DNA of 64,000 nt from Formosa sp. Hel1_33_131 (GCA_949499105.1 CATEFX010000019.1:124001-188000); one strand, 5' to 3'. Numbered from the stretch's first letter, positions 30,118 to 41,741 are shown. Made by a program: numbers and translations. Notes: generated by a model not told the origin, from the letters alone.

Positions 30118-30775
30118 ATTCGCCATTCAAATTGGTGGTTAATACCGAGCTCATATAATCAAAATAAGGTCTGATCACTTTAAAACTCTCAACGATTTGA
30201 TGTTCAAAGTCTTTGGATAATACGGCTTTATCAGAATATTTTCGCACAAAAATAAACTGTTTTTTACGAATCAAATCAATGTTTGGATCTTGCTTGTCAA
30301 ACCCTCTTGGAGCCGATTTCAATTCATCCCCTTGAACCGTCCCCCAAACCGCTTTAAATGCAGGTGTATCCATCAACGCTCGGATATCTTCCGAATCCGT
30401 TTCAAACTCTTTACGGATTCTCAAAAGGTCTTCTTTACTAGGATCCCAAAAACCAGTGGCAATAAAACTTTCGTTTTCGGGCGCAAGATGTAAGTAATAA
30501 CCCCCTCTTAATTCTGGTTTGGTCCGATGAAAGCTCCCCCCAAAATGGGTTTTATAAGGTAATTTATTCTTTGAAAAACGAACATCTCTATAAATTCGAA
30601 ATACTTTAAATGTATCAATCGAATCAAACTGGTTTAGGTGCTCAAATAACTGATTGTAAAATTGCTTCACGTCCAATTCAATTTCCTTAAAACTCGCTTT
30701 ATGGTCATGAAACCAATCGCGGTTATTGTTTTTTTGCAATTTTTTTAGAAAACTAAATACATCTTTGGAGATCAT
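30107..30775 (-). CDS. DUF2461 domain-containing protein
   Basis: FLKKLQKNNNRDWFHDHKASF...VFRIYRDVRFSKNKLPYKTHFGGSFHR...GGYYLHLAPENESFIATGFW. Confidence 0.9.
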   Translation of the reverse strand: MISKDVFSFLKKLQKNNNRDWFHDHKASFKEIELDVKQFYNQLFEHLNQFDSIDTFKVFRIYRDVRFSKNKLPYKTHFGGSFHRTKPELRGGYYLHLAPENESFIATGFWDPSKEDLLRIRKEFETDSEDIRALMDTPAFKAVWGTVQGDELKSAPRGFDKQDPNIDLIRKKQFIFVRKYSDKAVLSKDFEHQIVESFKVIRPYFDYMSSVLTTNLNGESTL

Positions 30776-30778
30776 AAC

Positions 30779-31570
30779 TTATGGTTTTTTAAATTCTATT
30801 TTATGTAAAATCAACCCCGATGCCGGTGCAATATAATCCATGACAAACTCACTTTCAGATTTCAAACTGTCTTTAATATACTCCAAATCGATTTCGCCCC
30901 GTCCTAATTTGATCAAAGCCCCCATCATCAATCGAATTTGATGCCGTCCAAACCCTTTTCCAATCACTTTTAAAACATAACTTTTTTTAGGAAAAAAACT
31001 GGCCGTGTACAGTGTGTTCTCAATCAGCTCACAACCGATCAATTCTCGATCATAAACGCCTTCATTCGTAGGTTTATAACAATAGGTTTTATAATTGTTT
31101 TTACCTTCAAACAACAGTGCCCCTTCTTTCATTAAATCGATATCCAATGGCTCTAAAATAGTGGTCAGTATCGGTGCTGCAAACGGATGAAACTTTTCGC
31201 CCTGTGCAAACACATAATGGTATTCTTTTAATTTTGAATCCTGAATGATATTAAATTTCGCATCCACTTCTTCAATGCTCAACGCTCTAATATCTTGTGG
31301 AAGGTTTTGATTAAACGTTCCCATAAATTCGACTAAATCCTGTAAGGGTTGTCCATCTAAAAACAATTCAAAAGCAGCCTCACTCGCGGAGACCATGGCA
31401 TCCGTTCGCCCCGCTCCGAGTGTTTTAAAAGATTGTTCCCCCAATATAAATTTCAGAGTGCGATCAATCATCAGATGCACCGTTTTGGTGTTGGGTTGTT
31501 TTTGCCAACCATGAAACCGGTAGCCTAAAAACTGAACTTTGACCAAATAAAAATAGCGTTTTTGCAACAT
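30779..31570 (-). CDS. truA: tRNA pseudouridine synthase A (TruA-like)
   Basis: FHGWQKQPNTKTV; LGAGRTDAMVSA; GKGFGRHQIRLMMGALIKLGRGEI. Confidence 0.85.
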   Translation of the reverse strand: MLQKRYFYLVKVQFLGYRFHGWQKQPNTKTVHLMIDRTLKFILGEQSFKTLGAGRTDAMVSASEAAFELFLDGQPLQDLVEFMGTFNQNLPQDIRALSIEEVDAKFNIIQDSKLKEYHYVFAQGEKFHPFAAPILTTILEPLDIDLMKEGALLFEGKNNYKTYCYKPTNEGVYDRELIGCELIENTLYTASFFPKKSYVLKVIGKGFGRHQIRLMMGALIKLGRGEIDLEYIKDSLKSESEFVMDYIAPASGLILHKIEFKKP

Positions 31571-31606
31571 GACTACAAGGTCGGTATTTTAAAAAGAGTT
31601 ACAAAA

Positions 31607-32197
31607 TTAATGTCTCGATTTCAAAACCTCAATAACCGAATCGAGCTTAAACCCTTTTGCTTGCAATAAAATTAAGTAATGAAATAATAAATCGGCACTT
31701 TCATTTAAAAACAAATCATCGTTTGCATCTTTCGCTTCAATGATCACTTCAACGGCCTCCTCGCCTACTTTTTGAGCAATTTTATTGATGCCTTTTTCAA
31801 ATAATTCGGACACATAAGACGTTTCGGCGGAAGCATTTTCTCTTCGATAGGAAATAATGGATTCTAATTCTGATAAAAACCCATACGATTCGGTGTTAGT
31901 CGCCCCCCAACAGCTATCCGATCCTTTATGGCAGGTTGGACCTTCTGGAGTTGCCTGAATGAGTAAGGTGTCGTTATCACAATCATTCTTCAAACTGATT
32001 AAAGTTAAAAAATGACCGCTCTCCTCCCCTTTTGTCCAAAGGCGCTGCTTGCTTCGACTAAAGAAAGTTACCTTATTAGTTTCCAGAGTTTTGGAAACCG
32101 CTTCGGCATTCATATACCCGAGCATTAAAACGGTTTTGGTTGTCGAATCTTGAATAATTGCTGGGATTAATCCGGCACTGTTATACTTGATGTCCAT
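31607..32197 (-). CDS. hisIE: Bifunctional phosphoribosyl-AMP cyclohydrolase/phosphoribosyl-ATP pyrophosphatase
   Basis: MLGYMNAEAVSKTLETNKVTFFSRSKQRLWTKGEESGHFL; VGEEAVEVIIEAK. Confidence 0.95.
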   Translation of the reverse strand: MDIKYNSAGLIPAIIQDSTTKTVLMLGYMNAEAVSKTLETNKVTFFSRSKQRLWTKGEESGHFLTLISLKNDCDNDTLLIQATPEGPTCHKGSDSCWGATNTESYGFLSELESIISYRRENASAETSYVSELFEKGINKIAQKVGEEAVEVIIEAKDANDDLFLNESADLLFHYLILLQAKGFKLDSVIEVLKSRH

Positions 32198-32952
32198 TAG
32201 AGTCGTATGTTTATTTGTTTTGATTGTAATTCTTGTTTTAAATCTTTTATTTCAATTTCACCAAAGTGAAATACACTAGCTGCCAAAGCGGCATCTGCTT
32301 TGCCGTCTTTAAATACATCCACAAAATGCGCCATAGTTCCAGCACCCCCAGAAGCAATAATTGGAATGTTTACGGTTTCTGAAAGTTGTGCAAGTGCCTC
32401 ATTTGCAAAACCTGTTTTGACGCCATCGTTGTTCATGGAAGTGAAAAGTAGTTCACCTGCACCTCGAGTTTCCATCTCTTTGGCCCATTCAAACAAGTCT
32501 AACTCTGTAGGAATCGTGCCGCCAGCCAAATGTACCAACCATTTACCATCCACTTGTTTCGCATCGATTGCCACAACAATGCATTGGTTTCCAAAGGCCT
32601 TGGATAGCTCGTTGATAAGCGCTGGACGTTTGATAGCCGCTGAATTTACACCCACTTTATCGGCCCCCGATTTTAGGAGGATTTCGACCCCTTCTTTGGT
32701 ACTCACCCCACCACCAACAGTGAACGGAATGTCAATTTGTTCTGCAACAGACCGCACCATTTCGATGGTCGTGGAACGAGATTCTAAGGTCGCCGTGATG
32801 TCTAAAAACACCAATTCATCGGCACCGTTTTCGGCATATTGTTTTGCTAAGGCGACCGGATCTCCAGCATCTCTAAGGTTTAAAAAATTAACCCCTTTTA
32901 CCGTTCGGCCGTTTTTAATATCTAAGCACGGAATGATTCGTTTTGCTAACAT
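32197..32952 (-). CDS. hisF: Imidazole glycerol phosphate synthase subunit HisF
   Basis: [33 protein letters not shown]. Confidence 0.97.
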   Translation of the reverse strand: MLAKRIIPCLDIKNGRTVKGVNFLNLRDAGDPVALAKQYAENGADELVFLDITATLESRSTTIEMVRSVAEQIDIPFTVGGGVSTKEGVEILLKSGADKVGVNSAAIKRPALINELSKAFGNQCIVVAIDAKQVDGKWLVHLAGGTIPTELDLFEWAKEMETRGAGELLFTSMNNDGVKTGFANEALAQLSETVNIPIIASGGAGTMAHFVDVFKDGKADAALAASVFHFGEIEIKDLKQELQSKQINIRL

Positions 32953-32954
32953 AC

Positions 32955-33683
32955 TTATGGACGGTTTAATTGATAGGTTTCTAATTGTTTTAAACTGATA
33001 TTTCCTTCGTAAATGGCTTTTCCAATAATAACCCCTTCACATCCCAATTCCGCTAATTGAGGCAACTCTTCAAACGCTGAAATCCCTCCAGATGCAATCA
33101 GATTGACAGGGCTGACAGTGTTTAAAATCGTTTCATATAACTCAAACGAAGGGCCCTGAAGCATGCCATCTTTTGAAATATCGGTACAAATCACATAGGA
33201 GATGCCTTTTGATACAAATTCTTTTATAAATTCGATCACTTCCTTGTCACTCTCTTCTTGCCAACCTTGAATGGCTATTTTTTGATCTAAACAATCGGCA
33301 CCCAATATAATTTTATCAGCACCAAAGGTATCCAGCCAATTTAAAAACTGTGTTGGATTTTTAACCGCAATACTGCCCCCAGTAACCTGATGGGCACCAG
33401 AATCAAATGCGATTTTTAAATCGGCATCGGATTTTAATCCACCTCCAAAATCGACTTTCAAATTGGTGTTTGTCGCAATGGATTCCAAGATATTATGATT
33501 GATAATATGTTGGGCTTTTGCTCCGTCTAAATCTACCACATGAAGATGCTCGATCCCAACACCTTCAAACATTTTAGCAACTTCTAAAGGGTTTTCATTG
33601 TAGACTTTTTTGGTGCTATAATCGCCTTTCGTCAGTCGTACACACTGACCATTAATAATATCGATTGCAGGAATAATTCGCAT
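32955..33683 (-). CDS. hisA: ProFAR isomerase
   Basis: [32 protein letters not shown]. Confidence 0.97.
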   Translation of the reverse strand: MRIIPAIDIINGQCVRLTKGDYSTKKVYNENPLEVAKMFEGVGIEHLHVVDLDGAKAQHIINHNILESIATNTNLKVDFGGGLKSDADLKIAFDSGAHQVTGGSIAVKNPTQFLNWLDTFGADKIILGADCLDQKIAIQGWQEESDKEVIEFIKEFVSKGISYVICTDISKDGMLQGPSFELYETILNTVSPVNLIASGGISAFEELPQLAELGCEGVIIGKAIYEGNISLKQLETYQLNRP

Positions 33684-33684
33684 G

Positions 33685-34266
33685 TTATAAGTTTAAAAAG
33701 TTTTGTAATAATTGAGCCCCGTCTTTACTGCTTTTTTCAGGGTGAAATTGAACCCCATAAAAATTATTGGATTGCAATGCCGCCGAAAATTCCAGTTCAT
33801 ACCTAGAGCTCGCAATGGTTTGCGCCCCAATCGCTGCATAATAACTATGAACAGAGTACATATAGCTATTTTCAGGGATCTCTAACAATAAATCCGATTG
33901 GAGGTTTTGAATTGTATTCCATCCCATATGCGGCACTTTCACCGCATTTGTAAACCGTTTGACCTCTACATCAAAAACGCCAAGTCCTTTAGTATCGCCT
34001 TCCTCAGAATGATTGCACAACAATTGCATGCCTAAACAAATGCCTAAAACATCTTGTTTGAGCGTTGGTATCAACCGGTCTAACTTAGATTTTTTTAACA
34101 TCTCCATGGCCTGACTAGCTTCGCCAACCCCAGGAAATATGACTTTATCAGCACTTAGAATTTCATCGACAGAATTTGATAAAACCGCCTGGATGCCCAA
34201 ACGTTGAAACGCGAATTGAATGCTCTGAATATTCCCTGCTCCGTAATCGATTATAATGACTTTCAT
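33685..34266 (-). CDS. hisH: Imidazole glycerol phosphate synthase subunit HisH
   Basis: [39 protein letters not shown]. Confidence 0.97.
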   Translation of the reverse strand: MKVIIIDYGAGNIQSIQFAFQRLGIQAVLSNSVDEILSADKVIFPGVGEASQAMEMLKKSKLDRLIPTLKQDVLGICLGMQLLCNHSEEGDTKGLGVFDVEVKRFTNAVKVPHMGWNTIQNLQSDLLLEIPENSYMYSVHSYYAAIGAQTIASSRYELEFSAALQSNNFYGVQFHPEKSSKDGAQLLQNFLNL

Positions 34267-34269
34267 TTA

Positions 34270-35403
34270 TTATAAAGTTCCTTTGGTTGATGGTAAAATC
34301 ATTTTATTGACATCTCTTTTGACAGCCATTTTTATCGCCTTTGCAAATGCTTTGAATATGGCTTCAATTTTGTGGTGTTCATTCGTTCCATCCGCTTGAA
34401 TGTTTAAATTACATTTGGCGCCATCGGTAAAAGATTTAAAGAAGTGCATGAACATTTCTGTGGGCATTTTCCCCACATATTCACGTTTGAAATCGGCCTC
34501 CCAAACCAACCAATTTCTCCCTCCAAAATCAATCGCCACTTGGGCAATACAGTCGTCCATTGGCAAGCAAAATCCGTAACGTTCAATTCCTAGTTTTGAG
34601 CCTAACAACGTATGAAATAAATTCCCTAAAGCAATGGCTGTATCTTCGATCGTATGGTGTTCATCTACTTCTAAATCGCCCACCACTTTAAGATCCAAAT
34701 CCATTTGACCATGACGCGCAATCTGATCTAACATATGATCAAAAAATGCAATCCCTGTATCGATTTTGCTTTTACCAGTCCCATCCAAATTCAGCCTAAT
34801 ATTTATCTTAGTTTCATTGGTATTTCGTACACTAGATCCAACCCGTTGATCGGCTTTCAAAAACTCATAAATAGTTTTCCAACTATTGGTTTCTAAAGCG
34901 ATATAAGGGGTTAATGCATCCTGATTTACGGATATTTCATTTTCTCCTAAATGCGTTTCATCATTGATATAAATGCCTTTACAGCCTAGATTTTTTGCCA
35001 ATTCTACGTCGGTGAGACGATCTCCAATCACAAACGAATTTTCTAAATCATAGGCTTCTGTGAAATAGTCTGTTAACAAACCTGTTTGAGGTTTGCGTGT
35101 TGGCGCATTGTCTTTGGCGAATGTTTTATCAATGAATTGTTTTTCAAAAACAATCCCTTCATTTTTAAAGGTATCGAGTATAAAATTATGAACCGGCCAA
35201 AACGTGTTTTCAGGGTAAATAGCCGTGCCTAAACCGTCTTGATTGGTAATCATTACAATTTCGAAATCCAGTTCTTGACAAATCTTTTTCAAATTAGAAA
35301 ATACATCCGGGTAAAATTCTAGCTTTTCAAAAGAATCAATTTGTTCATCGGCCGTTTCTTTGATGATGGTTCCATCGCGATCTATAAATAATACAGGTTT
35401 CAT
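34270..35403 (-). CDS. hisB: Bifunctional histidinol-phosphatase/imidazoleglycerol-phosphate dehydratase
   Basis: N-terminal [14 protein letters not shown] domain; C-terminal [27 protein letters not shown]. Confidence 0.96.
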   Translation of the reverse strand: MKPVLFIDRDGTIIKETADEQIDSFEKLEFYPDVFSNLKKICQELDFEIVMITNQDGLGTAIYPENTFWPVHNFILDTFKNEGIVFEKQFIDKTFAKDNAPTRKPQTGLLTDYFTEAYDLENSFVIGDRLTDVELAKNLGCKGIYINDETHLGENEISVNQDALTPYIALETNSWKTIYEFLKADQRVGSSVRNTNETKINIRLNLDGTGKSKIDTGIAFFDHMLDQIARHGQMDLDLKVVGDLEVDEHHTIEDTAIALGNLFHTLLGSKLGIERYGFCLPMDDCIAQVAIDFGGRNWLVWEADFKREYVGKMPTEMFMHFFKSFTDGAKCNLNIQADGTNEHHKIEAIFKAFAKAIKMAVKRDVNKMILPSTKGTL

Positions 35404-36443
35404 TTTAGGGTATTTAATAGGGTTAATAATTGAGCGTTTTCAGAAGGGGTTCCTACTGTAATTCTGAGACCGTTTTCACAACCAAATTGGGCGCTTCTAT
35501 TTCTGACGACGATTCCATTTTTTATAAGTTCTGTATACCGTTTATGGGCATCATCTACTTTAATTAAAATAAAATTCGCATCGGAAGGATATATTTTTTC
35601 GATAAACGAATACGACTCAAAGGCCGTCGCTAAATGAGCACGTTCCTTTAAAATCAGGGCAATCTGTTCAGTCACCACTTCCCTGTTTTGGAGCGCCAAT
35701 ATGGCTGCATTTTGGGTAAGCGTATTGATGTTATAAGGTGGTTTTATGTTATTTAATACCGCAATAATATCTTTAGATGCATAGCAAATCCCCAATCGGA
35801 TGCCCGCGAGCCCATAGGCTTTTGAAAGGGTTTGTGTCACAATTAGATTTGGATATTCGTTTAAATATGCTGTCCAGCTCACTTCATTAGAGAAATCAAT
35901 ATAGGCTTCATCAATGATGACTAAGCCATTAAACGCCTTTAAAAGGCGTTCTACTGCCTTGCGATCAACCACATTTCCAGAAGGATTATTTGGCGAACAG
36001 ATACACAGTAACTTCGTCTCTGGTTGAACCTGTTTTAAAATACGATCGACGTCTAAATTGAAGTCTGACGTTAAGGGCACTTGAATATTTTTAATGGCGT
36101 TCAAATTTGCCAATACGTCGTACATCCCATAGGTTGGTGGAAACGTCACAATACGGTCTTGATTGGGTTCACAAAACGCTCTAAAAATTAAATCTAAGAC
36201 TTCATCACTTCCATTTCCCAATAAGATTTGATCCATCGGAACCTTTTTTTGTCCTGAAATTAGTTTTTTTAAGGCCGTCTGTTGGGGATCGGGATATCGA
36301 TTTAACGAATTGTCAAACGGGTTTTCATTGGCATCCAAAAACACCATGTCTGCTTCCAAATCTTTGTATTCATCGCGCGCAGACGAATAGGGTGTCATTC
36401 CATTAATATTAGATCGAAGTAATTTATTTAGATTCATCTTCAA
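35400..36443 (-). CDS. hisC: Histidinol-phosphate aminotransferase
   Basis: [26 protein letters not shown]. Confidence 0.96.
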   Translation of the reverse strand: MKMNLNKLLRSNINGMTPYSSARDEYKDLEADMVFLDANENPFDNSLNRYPDPQQTALKKLISGQKKVPMDQILLGNGSDEVLDLIFRAFCEPNQDRIVTFPPTYGMYDVLANLNAIKNIQVPLTSDFNLDVDRILKQVQPETKLLCICSPNNPSGNVVDRKAVERLLKAFNGLVIIDEAYIDFSNEVSWTAYLNEYPNLIVTQTLSKAYGLAGIRLGICYASKDIIAVLNNIKPPYNINTLTQNAAILALQNREVVTEQIALILKERAHLATAFESYSFIEKIYPSDANFILIKVDDAHKRYTELIKNGIVVRNRSAQFGCENGLRITVGTPSENAQLLTLLNTLK

Positions 36444-37722
36444 TTGATTTTAGTCGAATAGACACGGCATTCTTATGTGCCATTAAACCTTCGGCTTCCG
36501 CCATAAGTTCGATAGTCGTTCCGATAGTTTGCAAGCCCTCTTTGGAGATTTCTTGAAAGGTGATGTTTTTCAAAAAACTATCCAAGTTGACCCCCGAATA
36601 CGCTTTTGCATAGCCATTTGTTGGCAAGGTATGATTGGTTCCAGACGCATAATCGCCCGCACTCTCAGGCGTGTATTTACCAATAAAAACAGAACCTGCA
36701 TTGATCACGCTATCTACATAAAAGGATGAATTATCGGTGCAGATGATATAGTGTTCAGGACCATAAAAATTGATTAGATCGACCGCTTCCTGATCTGATT
36801 TCACTAAAATTAGCTTCATGTTTTCAAGTGCTTTTTCTAGGATCGATTGGCGTGCTAATAATTGAGTTTGAATACGGACTTGTTTCGCTGTTTCCAAAAG
36901 AAGTGTTTCGTCGGTTGACACCAAAACCACCTGACTGTCAGCGCCATGCTCGGCTTGACTTAATAAATCTGAGGCCACAAAAGCTGGATTGGCATTTTTA
37001 TCGGCCATAATTAGAAGTTCACTTGGGCCCGCAGGCATATCGATCGCAACTCCATATTTGGTTGCCAATTGCTTGGCGACCGTCACATACTGATTCCCTG
37101 GTCCAAAAATCTTAGAAACTTTAGGAATACTAGAGGTTCCAAAAGTCAACCCAGCAATGGCTTGAATCCCGCCTACTTTAACAATCGTTCTAATGCCACA
37201 CAAAGCAGCAGTATACAAAATTTCATTTGCAATGGCGCCTTTCGCATTTGGAGGGGTACATAAAATGATGTTCTTACATCCCGCTAAAGTCGCAGGCACT
37301 CCTAACATTAAAACCGTCGAAAACAAGGGCGCAGTCCCGCCTGGAATGTACAATCCAACCGTTTCAATAGGCCGTTTTTCTTGCCAACAACGAACACCTG
37401 GTTGTGTTTCAATATCTACTTTCGCTGTTTTTTGAGCAGCGTGAAAAACTTCAATATTCGATTTTGCTTGTTGAATGGCTGCTTTTAAATCGTTTGACAC
37501 GAGTGCCGATGCTTGTTCAATTTCTTCTTGAGAAACAAAAGAAGCTGTTAATTCAACCTTATCAAACCGTTTGGTATAGCGAGTAATGGCCGCATCCCCT
37601 TCTTGTTTGACCGCTAAAAACACTTCATCCACAATTGCTTCGATAGCCTCCACAGATTGAGTCGGGCGTTGTAACAAAGTTTCCCATGTTGAAATGGGTG
37701 GATATTTGGAAATAGATGCCAT
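36424..37722 (-). CDS. hisD: Histidinol dehydrogenase
   Basis: KIFGPGNQYVTVAKQLATKYGVAIDMPAGPSELLI; start at the ATG overlapping the hisG stop (TAATG) rather than the longer ORF-track start. Confidence 0.95.
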   Translation of the reverse strand: MASISKYPPISTWETLLQRPTQSVEAIEAIVDEVFLAVKQEGDAAITRYTKRFDKVELTASFVSQEEIEQASALVSNDLKAAIQQAKSNIEVFHAAQKTAKVDIETQPGVRCWQEKRPIETVGLYIPGGTAPLFSTVLMLGVPATLAGCKNIILCTPPNAKGAIANEILYTAALCGIRTIVKVGGIQAIAGLTFGTSSIPKVSKIFGPGNQYVTVAKQLATKYGVAIDMPAGPSELLIMADKNANPAFVASDLLSQAEHGADSQVVLVSTDETLLLETAKQVRIQTQLLARQSILEKALENMKLILVKSDQEAVDLINFYGPEHYIICTDNSSFYVDSVINAGSVFIGKYTPESAGDYASGTNHTLPTNGYAKAYSGVNLDSFLKNITFQEISKEGLQTIGTTIELMAEAEGLMAHKNAVSIRLKSIEDESK

Positions 37723-38579
37723 TAGAGAACCATTTTTTCGATTGGACAAATAAGGATGCCTTGAGCTCCTAATGCTTTTAAATCGTCGATAATATTCCAA
37801 AATTGGTTTTTATCAATCACACTGTGTACCGAGCTCCAGCCCGATTCCGCCAATGGAAGAACGGTTGGACTTTTCATGCCTGGTAAGAGGTTAATAATCG
37901 CTTCTAAACTCTCGTTAGGTGCATTCAAAAGAACGTACTTGGACGATTGTCCTTTAAGCACCGACTCAATACGGAATTTTATTTTATCTAAAATAGCTTG
38001 TTGCGCTGCATTGATGGTTGGAGACACTGCTAAAACAGCTTCCGATTTTAGAATCACTTCCTTCTCAACCAAGTTATTTTTAAACAAGGTACCCCCTGTA
38101 GAAACAATATCCACAATGGCATCTGCTAACCCAATGTTGGGTGCAATTTCAACAGACCCATTAATGACATGGATACTGGCTTTGATATTGTTCTCCTCTA
38201 AAAACGCATTGACGGTATTTGGATACGAAGTCGCAATTTGCTTGCCGTTCAAATCATTGAGAGATTTATATTCCATAGCTTTAGGAACCGCAATAGACAC
38301 CCGACATTTAGAAAATCCAAGTTTAGAGATATACTCAATCGAATTGCCCTTTTCTACCAAAACATTGTTTCCAATAATCGCGGCATCGACCACCCCATCT
38401 TTTAAGTATTGAGGAATATCGCCATTCCGAAGATAAAAGACCTCGACCGGAAAGTTGGTCGCTGTGGCCTTTAGTTGATCCTTACCATTATCAATTGAAA
38501 TACCAATATCTTTCAATAATTTCATTGAGTCGTCTTTAAGTCGACCTGACTTTTGAACTGCAATTTTTAAAGTGTTCAT
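37722..38579 (-). CDS. hisG: ATP phosphoribosyltransferase (long form)
   Basis: IAVQKSGRLKDDSMKLLKDIGI; AIVDIVSTGGTLFKNNL. Confidence 0.96.
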   Translation of the reverse strand: MNTLKIAVQKSGRLKDDSMKLLKDIGISIDNGKDQLKATATNFPVEVFYLRNGDIPQYLKDGVVDAAIIGNNVLVEKGNSIEYISKLGFSKCRVSIAVPKAMEYKSLNDLNGKQIATSYPNTVNAFLEENNIKASIHVINGSVEIAPNIGLADAIVDIVSTGGTLFKNNLVEKEVILKSEAVLAVSPTINAAQQAILDKIKFRIESVLKGQSSKYVLLNAPNESLEAIINLLPGMKSPTVLPLAESGWSSVHSVIDKNQFWNIIDDLKALGAQGILICPIEKMVL

Positions 38580-38604
38580 TCTTAATGTATTTTTATTTTA
38601 AAAT

Positions 38605-38634
38605 TAAAAAACCCGCTTGATTGCTCAAACGGGT
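38605..38634 (-). terminator. his operon attenuator (terminator hairpin before hisG)
   Basis: Minus strand ACCCGTTTGA-GCAA-TCAAGCGGGT followed by TTTTTT. Confidence 0.9.
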
Positions 38635-38669
38635 CTGTTATATAGTTTAATTATTTATCCTACACATCG

Positions 38670-38729
38670 TTACCTCGCTTGATCGCTAGTAAGTAAATGA
38701 TGATGGTATATAAATAATGATAATTTCAT
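38670..38729 (-). CDS. hisL: his leader peptide MKLSLFIYHHHLLTSDQAR
   Basis: Minus strand ATG AAA TTA TCA TTA TTT ATA TAC CAT CAT CAT TTA CTT ACT AGC GAT CAA GCG AGG TAA, 5' of the attenuator and hisG. Confidence 0.85.
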   Translation of the reverse strand: MKLSLFIYHHHLLTSDQAR

Positions 38730-38842
38730 TCTAATAATATTGAGTACAAATATTCAAAAAATAAATAGTTTAAACCTAACTTATTTTTAAAAATTATTGA
38801 TTTCTTAAAAAAGCCAGTATAAACTAACTAATCGTTTGTAAA

Positions 38843-39655
38843 TTATTGATTCCCTAAAATAATTGGCAATCCAGTTTTTCCAGAACCAATAACAATCACT
38901 TTGCTGTTTGGAGATTCAGATAACTTTACAGTCGCTTCAATCCCTTTATCTTGAAGGATTCGATCGTTAAGAGACGCACTTAATATTTTATTGGCATCTG
39001 CTTTACCTTGCGCTTCAATACGTACTTTTTGAGCTTCTTTATCAGCCGTTACTAATCTAAATTCATACTCTAAAGATTCTTGTTCTTGCTTTAATTTACT
39101 CTCAATCGCATTTTTAATGGTGTTAGGAAGTTTTACATCTTCTACCAATACACGTTTTACATTTAAAAATTGACCATCTAATAAAGTGACAACTTCGTCA
39201 AGAATTTCTTGTTCGATCACATCACGCTTACTAGAATACAATTGCTCAGGCGTATAACGTCCCACCACACTTCTTGCCGCTGCATTGACCGCTGGATTTA
39301 AAAGCTCATTCACATAGTCTTCCCCTTTGGTTTTAATTAGACTTCCAAGGTTTTCGTATTCTGGTTCGTACCAGATCGTTCCATTGACTTTAACTTCGAG
39401 TCCGTTTACTGATAAAACATTCATTTCATCCGAAATAGATTGTTGTCTTACTTTGTGGATTAACATACTGTTCCAAGGCGCTACAATTTGAAAGCCTTCA
39501 CCGTACGTTTTGTCCGTCACAATTCCTTCTCCAAAGCGTTCGAATAAGACACCGCCTTCACCTGGGCCGATGGTCACTGCTGTTTTAGATATTAAGAGTA
39601 CTAAAACTCCAAGTATCACGATAATTGGGAGTCCGATTTTAGGTAATTTTTCCAT
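38843..39655 (-). CDS. Prohibitin/SPFH-domain protein
   Basis: PGEGGVLFERFGEGIVTDKTYGEGFQIVAPWNSM...VLVEDVKLPNTIKNAIESKLKQEQESLEYEFRL. Confidence 0.9.
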   Translation of the reverse strand: MEKLPKIGLPIIVILGVLVLLISKTAVTIGPGEGGVLFERFGEGIVTDKTYGEGFQIVAPWNSMLIHKVRQQSISDEMNVLSVNGLEVKVNGTIWYEPEYENLGSLIKTKGEDYVNELLNPAVNAAARSVVGRYTPEQLYSSKRDVIEQEILDEVVTLLDGQFLNVKRVLVEDVKLPNTIKNAIESKLKQEQESLEYEFRLVTADKEAQKVRIEAQGKADANKILSASLNDRILQDKGIEATVKLSESPNSKVIVIGSGKTGLPIILGNQ

Positions 39656-39673
39656 TTTTTTGTTTTAAATTAT

Positions 39674-41725
39674 TTAAATAAGTCCGTTGTATTTTCTTAT
39701 AATCCATTCGATTGCTAAACTCAACACCAGCAATAGCAACCAAAATTTTAGATCGATCAAAGGTACTGATTTTTTAGTGAATTTCTGGATACTTGAAAAC
39801 CGATTATCAGAAATTAAGTGCGCTATTAAATCGTTGGTTTGAGTATCAAAATAAGTCGTTCCATCGGTATGAAGAGCGAGTTGCTCAAGTTGCTCTACAT
39901 TCGCATTTATAAATTGTTGCTCAATATTAAAGTTTAAAATTTCGAACGAACCAAAAGCGCGGTGACTTTTTTTATTTGCACTCACTTCAAAGTTGTAGAC
40001 ACCTGGTTCTAAGGCGCTCAGATTGATCATATAAGTGTTTTGATTCGACACCATGGGGTACTCAATTTGACGCCCCGAGGTCGTTTCTTTAAGCCTAATA
40101 TTTAGCTGTGCATTGGGATCTGGTTCGTAATTTTTATTAAAAAATTGTGCCGATAATTCAAGAGATTGACTTCCATCATAAATGGATTCATAGTTTAATA
40201 TCAGTCGTTTGGTTTGATTTTGAATGTTTAAATATTGAATCATTTTAGCCATCAATGCATCAAAATTTTCAAAATTTTTGGTTTCTCGATACGAATGCAT
40301 GCGCCATTTCCAGAGATTCTCGGCTAAAAGAACAGACGACCTTCTAGCATTGTTTTCGTAAGTAAACCACAAAGGCTCTTGAGTATCGATGCCATTAATC
40401 GATTTAAACACGAATGTTTCATGCCGCACATTGATGTTGATACTTCCAAATTCTGTGCTTAAGGGCGGATAGGAATTAAAAGTGAAATCGGTCGTGATAA
40501 AATTAGCAAAACTTGAGTTAATCCGTCCTTGATAGCTTTCAGTTTGACCTGTAATTTCCTGCTTAAAGTCCGATTGGATAGAATTTAAAAACGACCACTG
40601 GGTTTGGTTCCCTCCTATTATAAATGTGTTTAATTTTCTTTTGTTAATAAAATCAAATGCCGCTTTGAAACTTGGATTCGGTTGATACAGAATCGCAAGG
40701 TCATATTCGTCTTTTAAACGCAGAAAATCAGATGGCGAACAAATGGTTACAAGCCTTTGCTCGTTGGTTTCAATAGACGTTTTAAGAACTCCTAAATCCG
40801 GATGCAATATGGATGAAATTAATGCGATTTTGGTACGTTCATCAATACTTTCAATGGCAATATATTTTTGATTATTAATCGTGTTTTTTTCGTTTTTAAG
40901 GGGCGATAAACCCACTTGATACCGCTGTACTCCTACTTTGGTGGCTGTAATTTTTGGCGTTACAATTTTGATGTTTTGATCTTGTGTAAACCGAACCACT
41001 TCTTTGTGAATAATTCGTGAACCAGAACGAATCGTTAACACCGTCTGAATCGGCGAATTCCCAGAGTAGGACGCTATAATTTCAACGGGGAACTTATTAT
41101 TTAAATAGGTGTATTTATTGACGTTTATTTGTTGAATTTTCAGATCTGTATGAAACATACGATCTCCTAATATAAGCGGAAAAACAACTTGCTCAAACGC
41201 TTTTGAAGCATACTGATAATCCGTACCAATGGTTTGATTTCCATCGGATATGAGCACAATTGGTGCCAATTGGGAATCATAAATAGCCTCAATACCCTGA
41301 AGGCTTTTAGTGATGTTGGTTTGATGGTCATCAAAAGTAAGTGTCGTATTTTGGTTGAGCTGCGCCCCAAAATTGTATAACTTGACCTCATATTTAGAGG
41401 CAATCTCTTTATTATTTACGATCGACTGCACAGCTTTTGAAGCAAGACTATCTTTACCTAAGTACTTTACAGATTGAGAGTTATCGACCGCTACCACAAG
41501 TGTTGGTTTCACAATCGAACTTTCTGAATTCTCAAACTTCGGATTGATGATAAGAAGCAGTAATGAAAAAATTGAGATAAACCTCAAACACGCCAACCCC
41601 CAATGCAACCGATGGCGTTTGGTTTTATATATATACTGAAAAAGCGCTACAAAGAGCGCTAAAATTCCAGATCCAATGATATATAAAATTGTTTGTGTAG
41701 GCATATTAAGATCGGTTGAGAACAA
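39674..41725 (-). CDS. Membrane-anchored VWA-like protein (BatA-type architecture)
   Basis: Two N-terminal TM segments, VVAVDNSQSVKYLGKDS MIDAS-like motif, C-terminal TM. Confidence 0.75.
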   Translation of the reverse strand: MFSTDLNMPTQTILYIIGSGILALFVALFQYIYKTKRHRLHWGLACLRFISIFSLLLLIINPKFENSESSIVKPTLVVAVDNSQSVKYLGKDSLASKAVQSIVNNKEIASKYEVKLYNFGAQLNQNTTLTFDDHQTNITKSLQGIEAIYDSQLAPIVLISDGNQTIGTDYQYASKAFEQVVFPLILGDRMFHTDLKIQQINVNKYTYLNNKFPVEIIASYSGNSPIQTVLTIRSGSRIIHKEVVRFTQDQNIKIVTPKITATKVGVQRYQVGLSPLKNEKNTINNQKYIAIESIDERTKIALISSILHPDLGVLKTSIETNEQRLVTICSPSDFLRLKDEYDLAILYQPNPSFKAAFDFINKRKLNTFIIGGNQTQWSFLNSIQSDFKQEITGQTESYQGRINSSFANFITTDFTFNSYPPLSTEFGSININVRHETFVFKSINGIDTQEPLWFTYENNARRSSVLLAENLWKWRMHSYRETKNFENFDALMAKMIQYLNIQNQTKRLILNYESIYDGSQSLELSAQFFNKNYEPDPNAQLNIRLKETTSGRQIEYPMVSNQNTYMINLSALEPGVYNFEVSANKKSHRAFGSFEILNFNIEQQFINANVEQLEQLALHTDGTTYFDTQTNDLIAHLISDNRFSSIQKFTKKSVPLIDLKFWLLLLVLSLAIEWIIRKYNGLI

Positions 41726-41741
41726 CCGTTGTTAGAATGGT

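Noticed and set aside
32300-32998. 232-aa plus-strand ORF
   Set aside because: Fully antisense to hisF, composition typical of a shadow ORF, no recognisable family.
37876-38412. 178-aa plus-strand ORF
   Set aside because: Antisense shadow of hisG.
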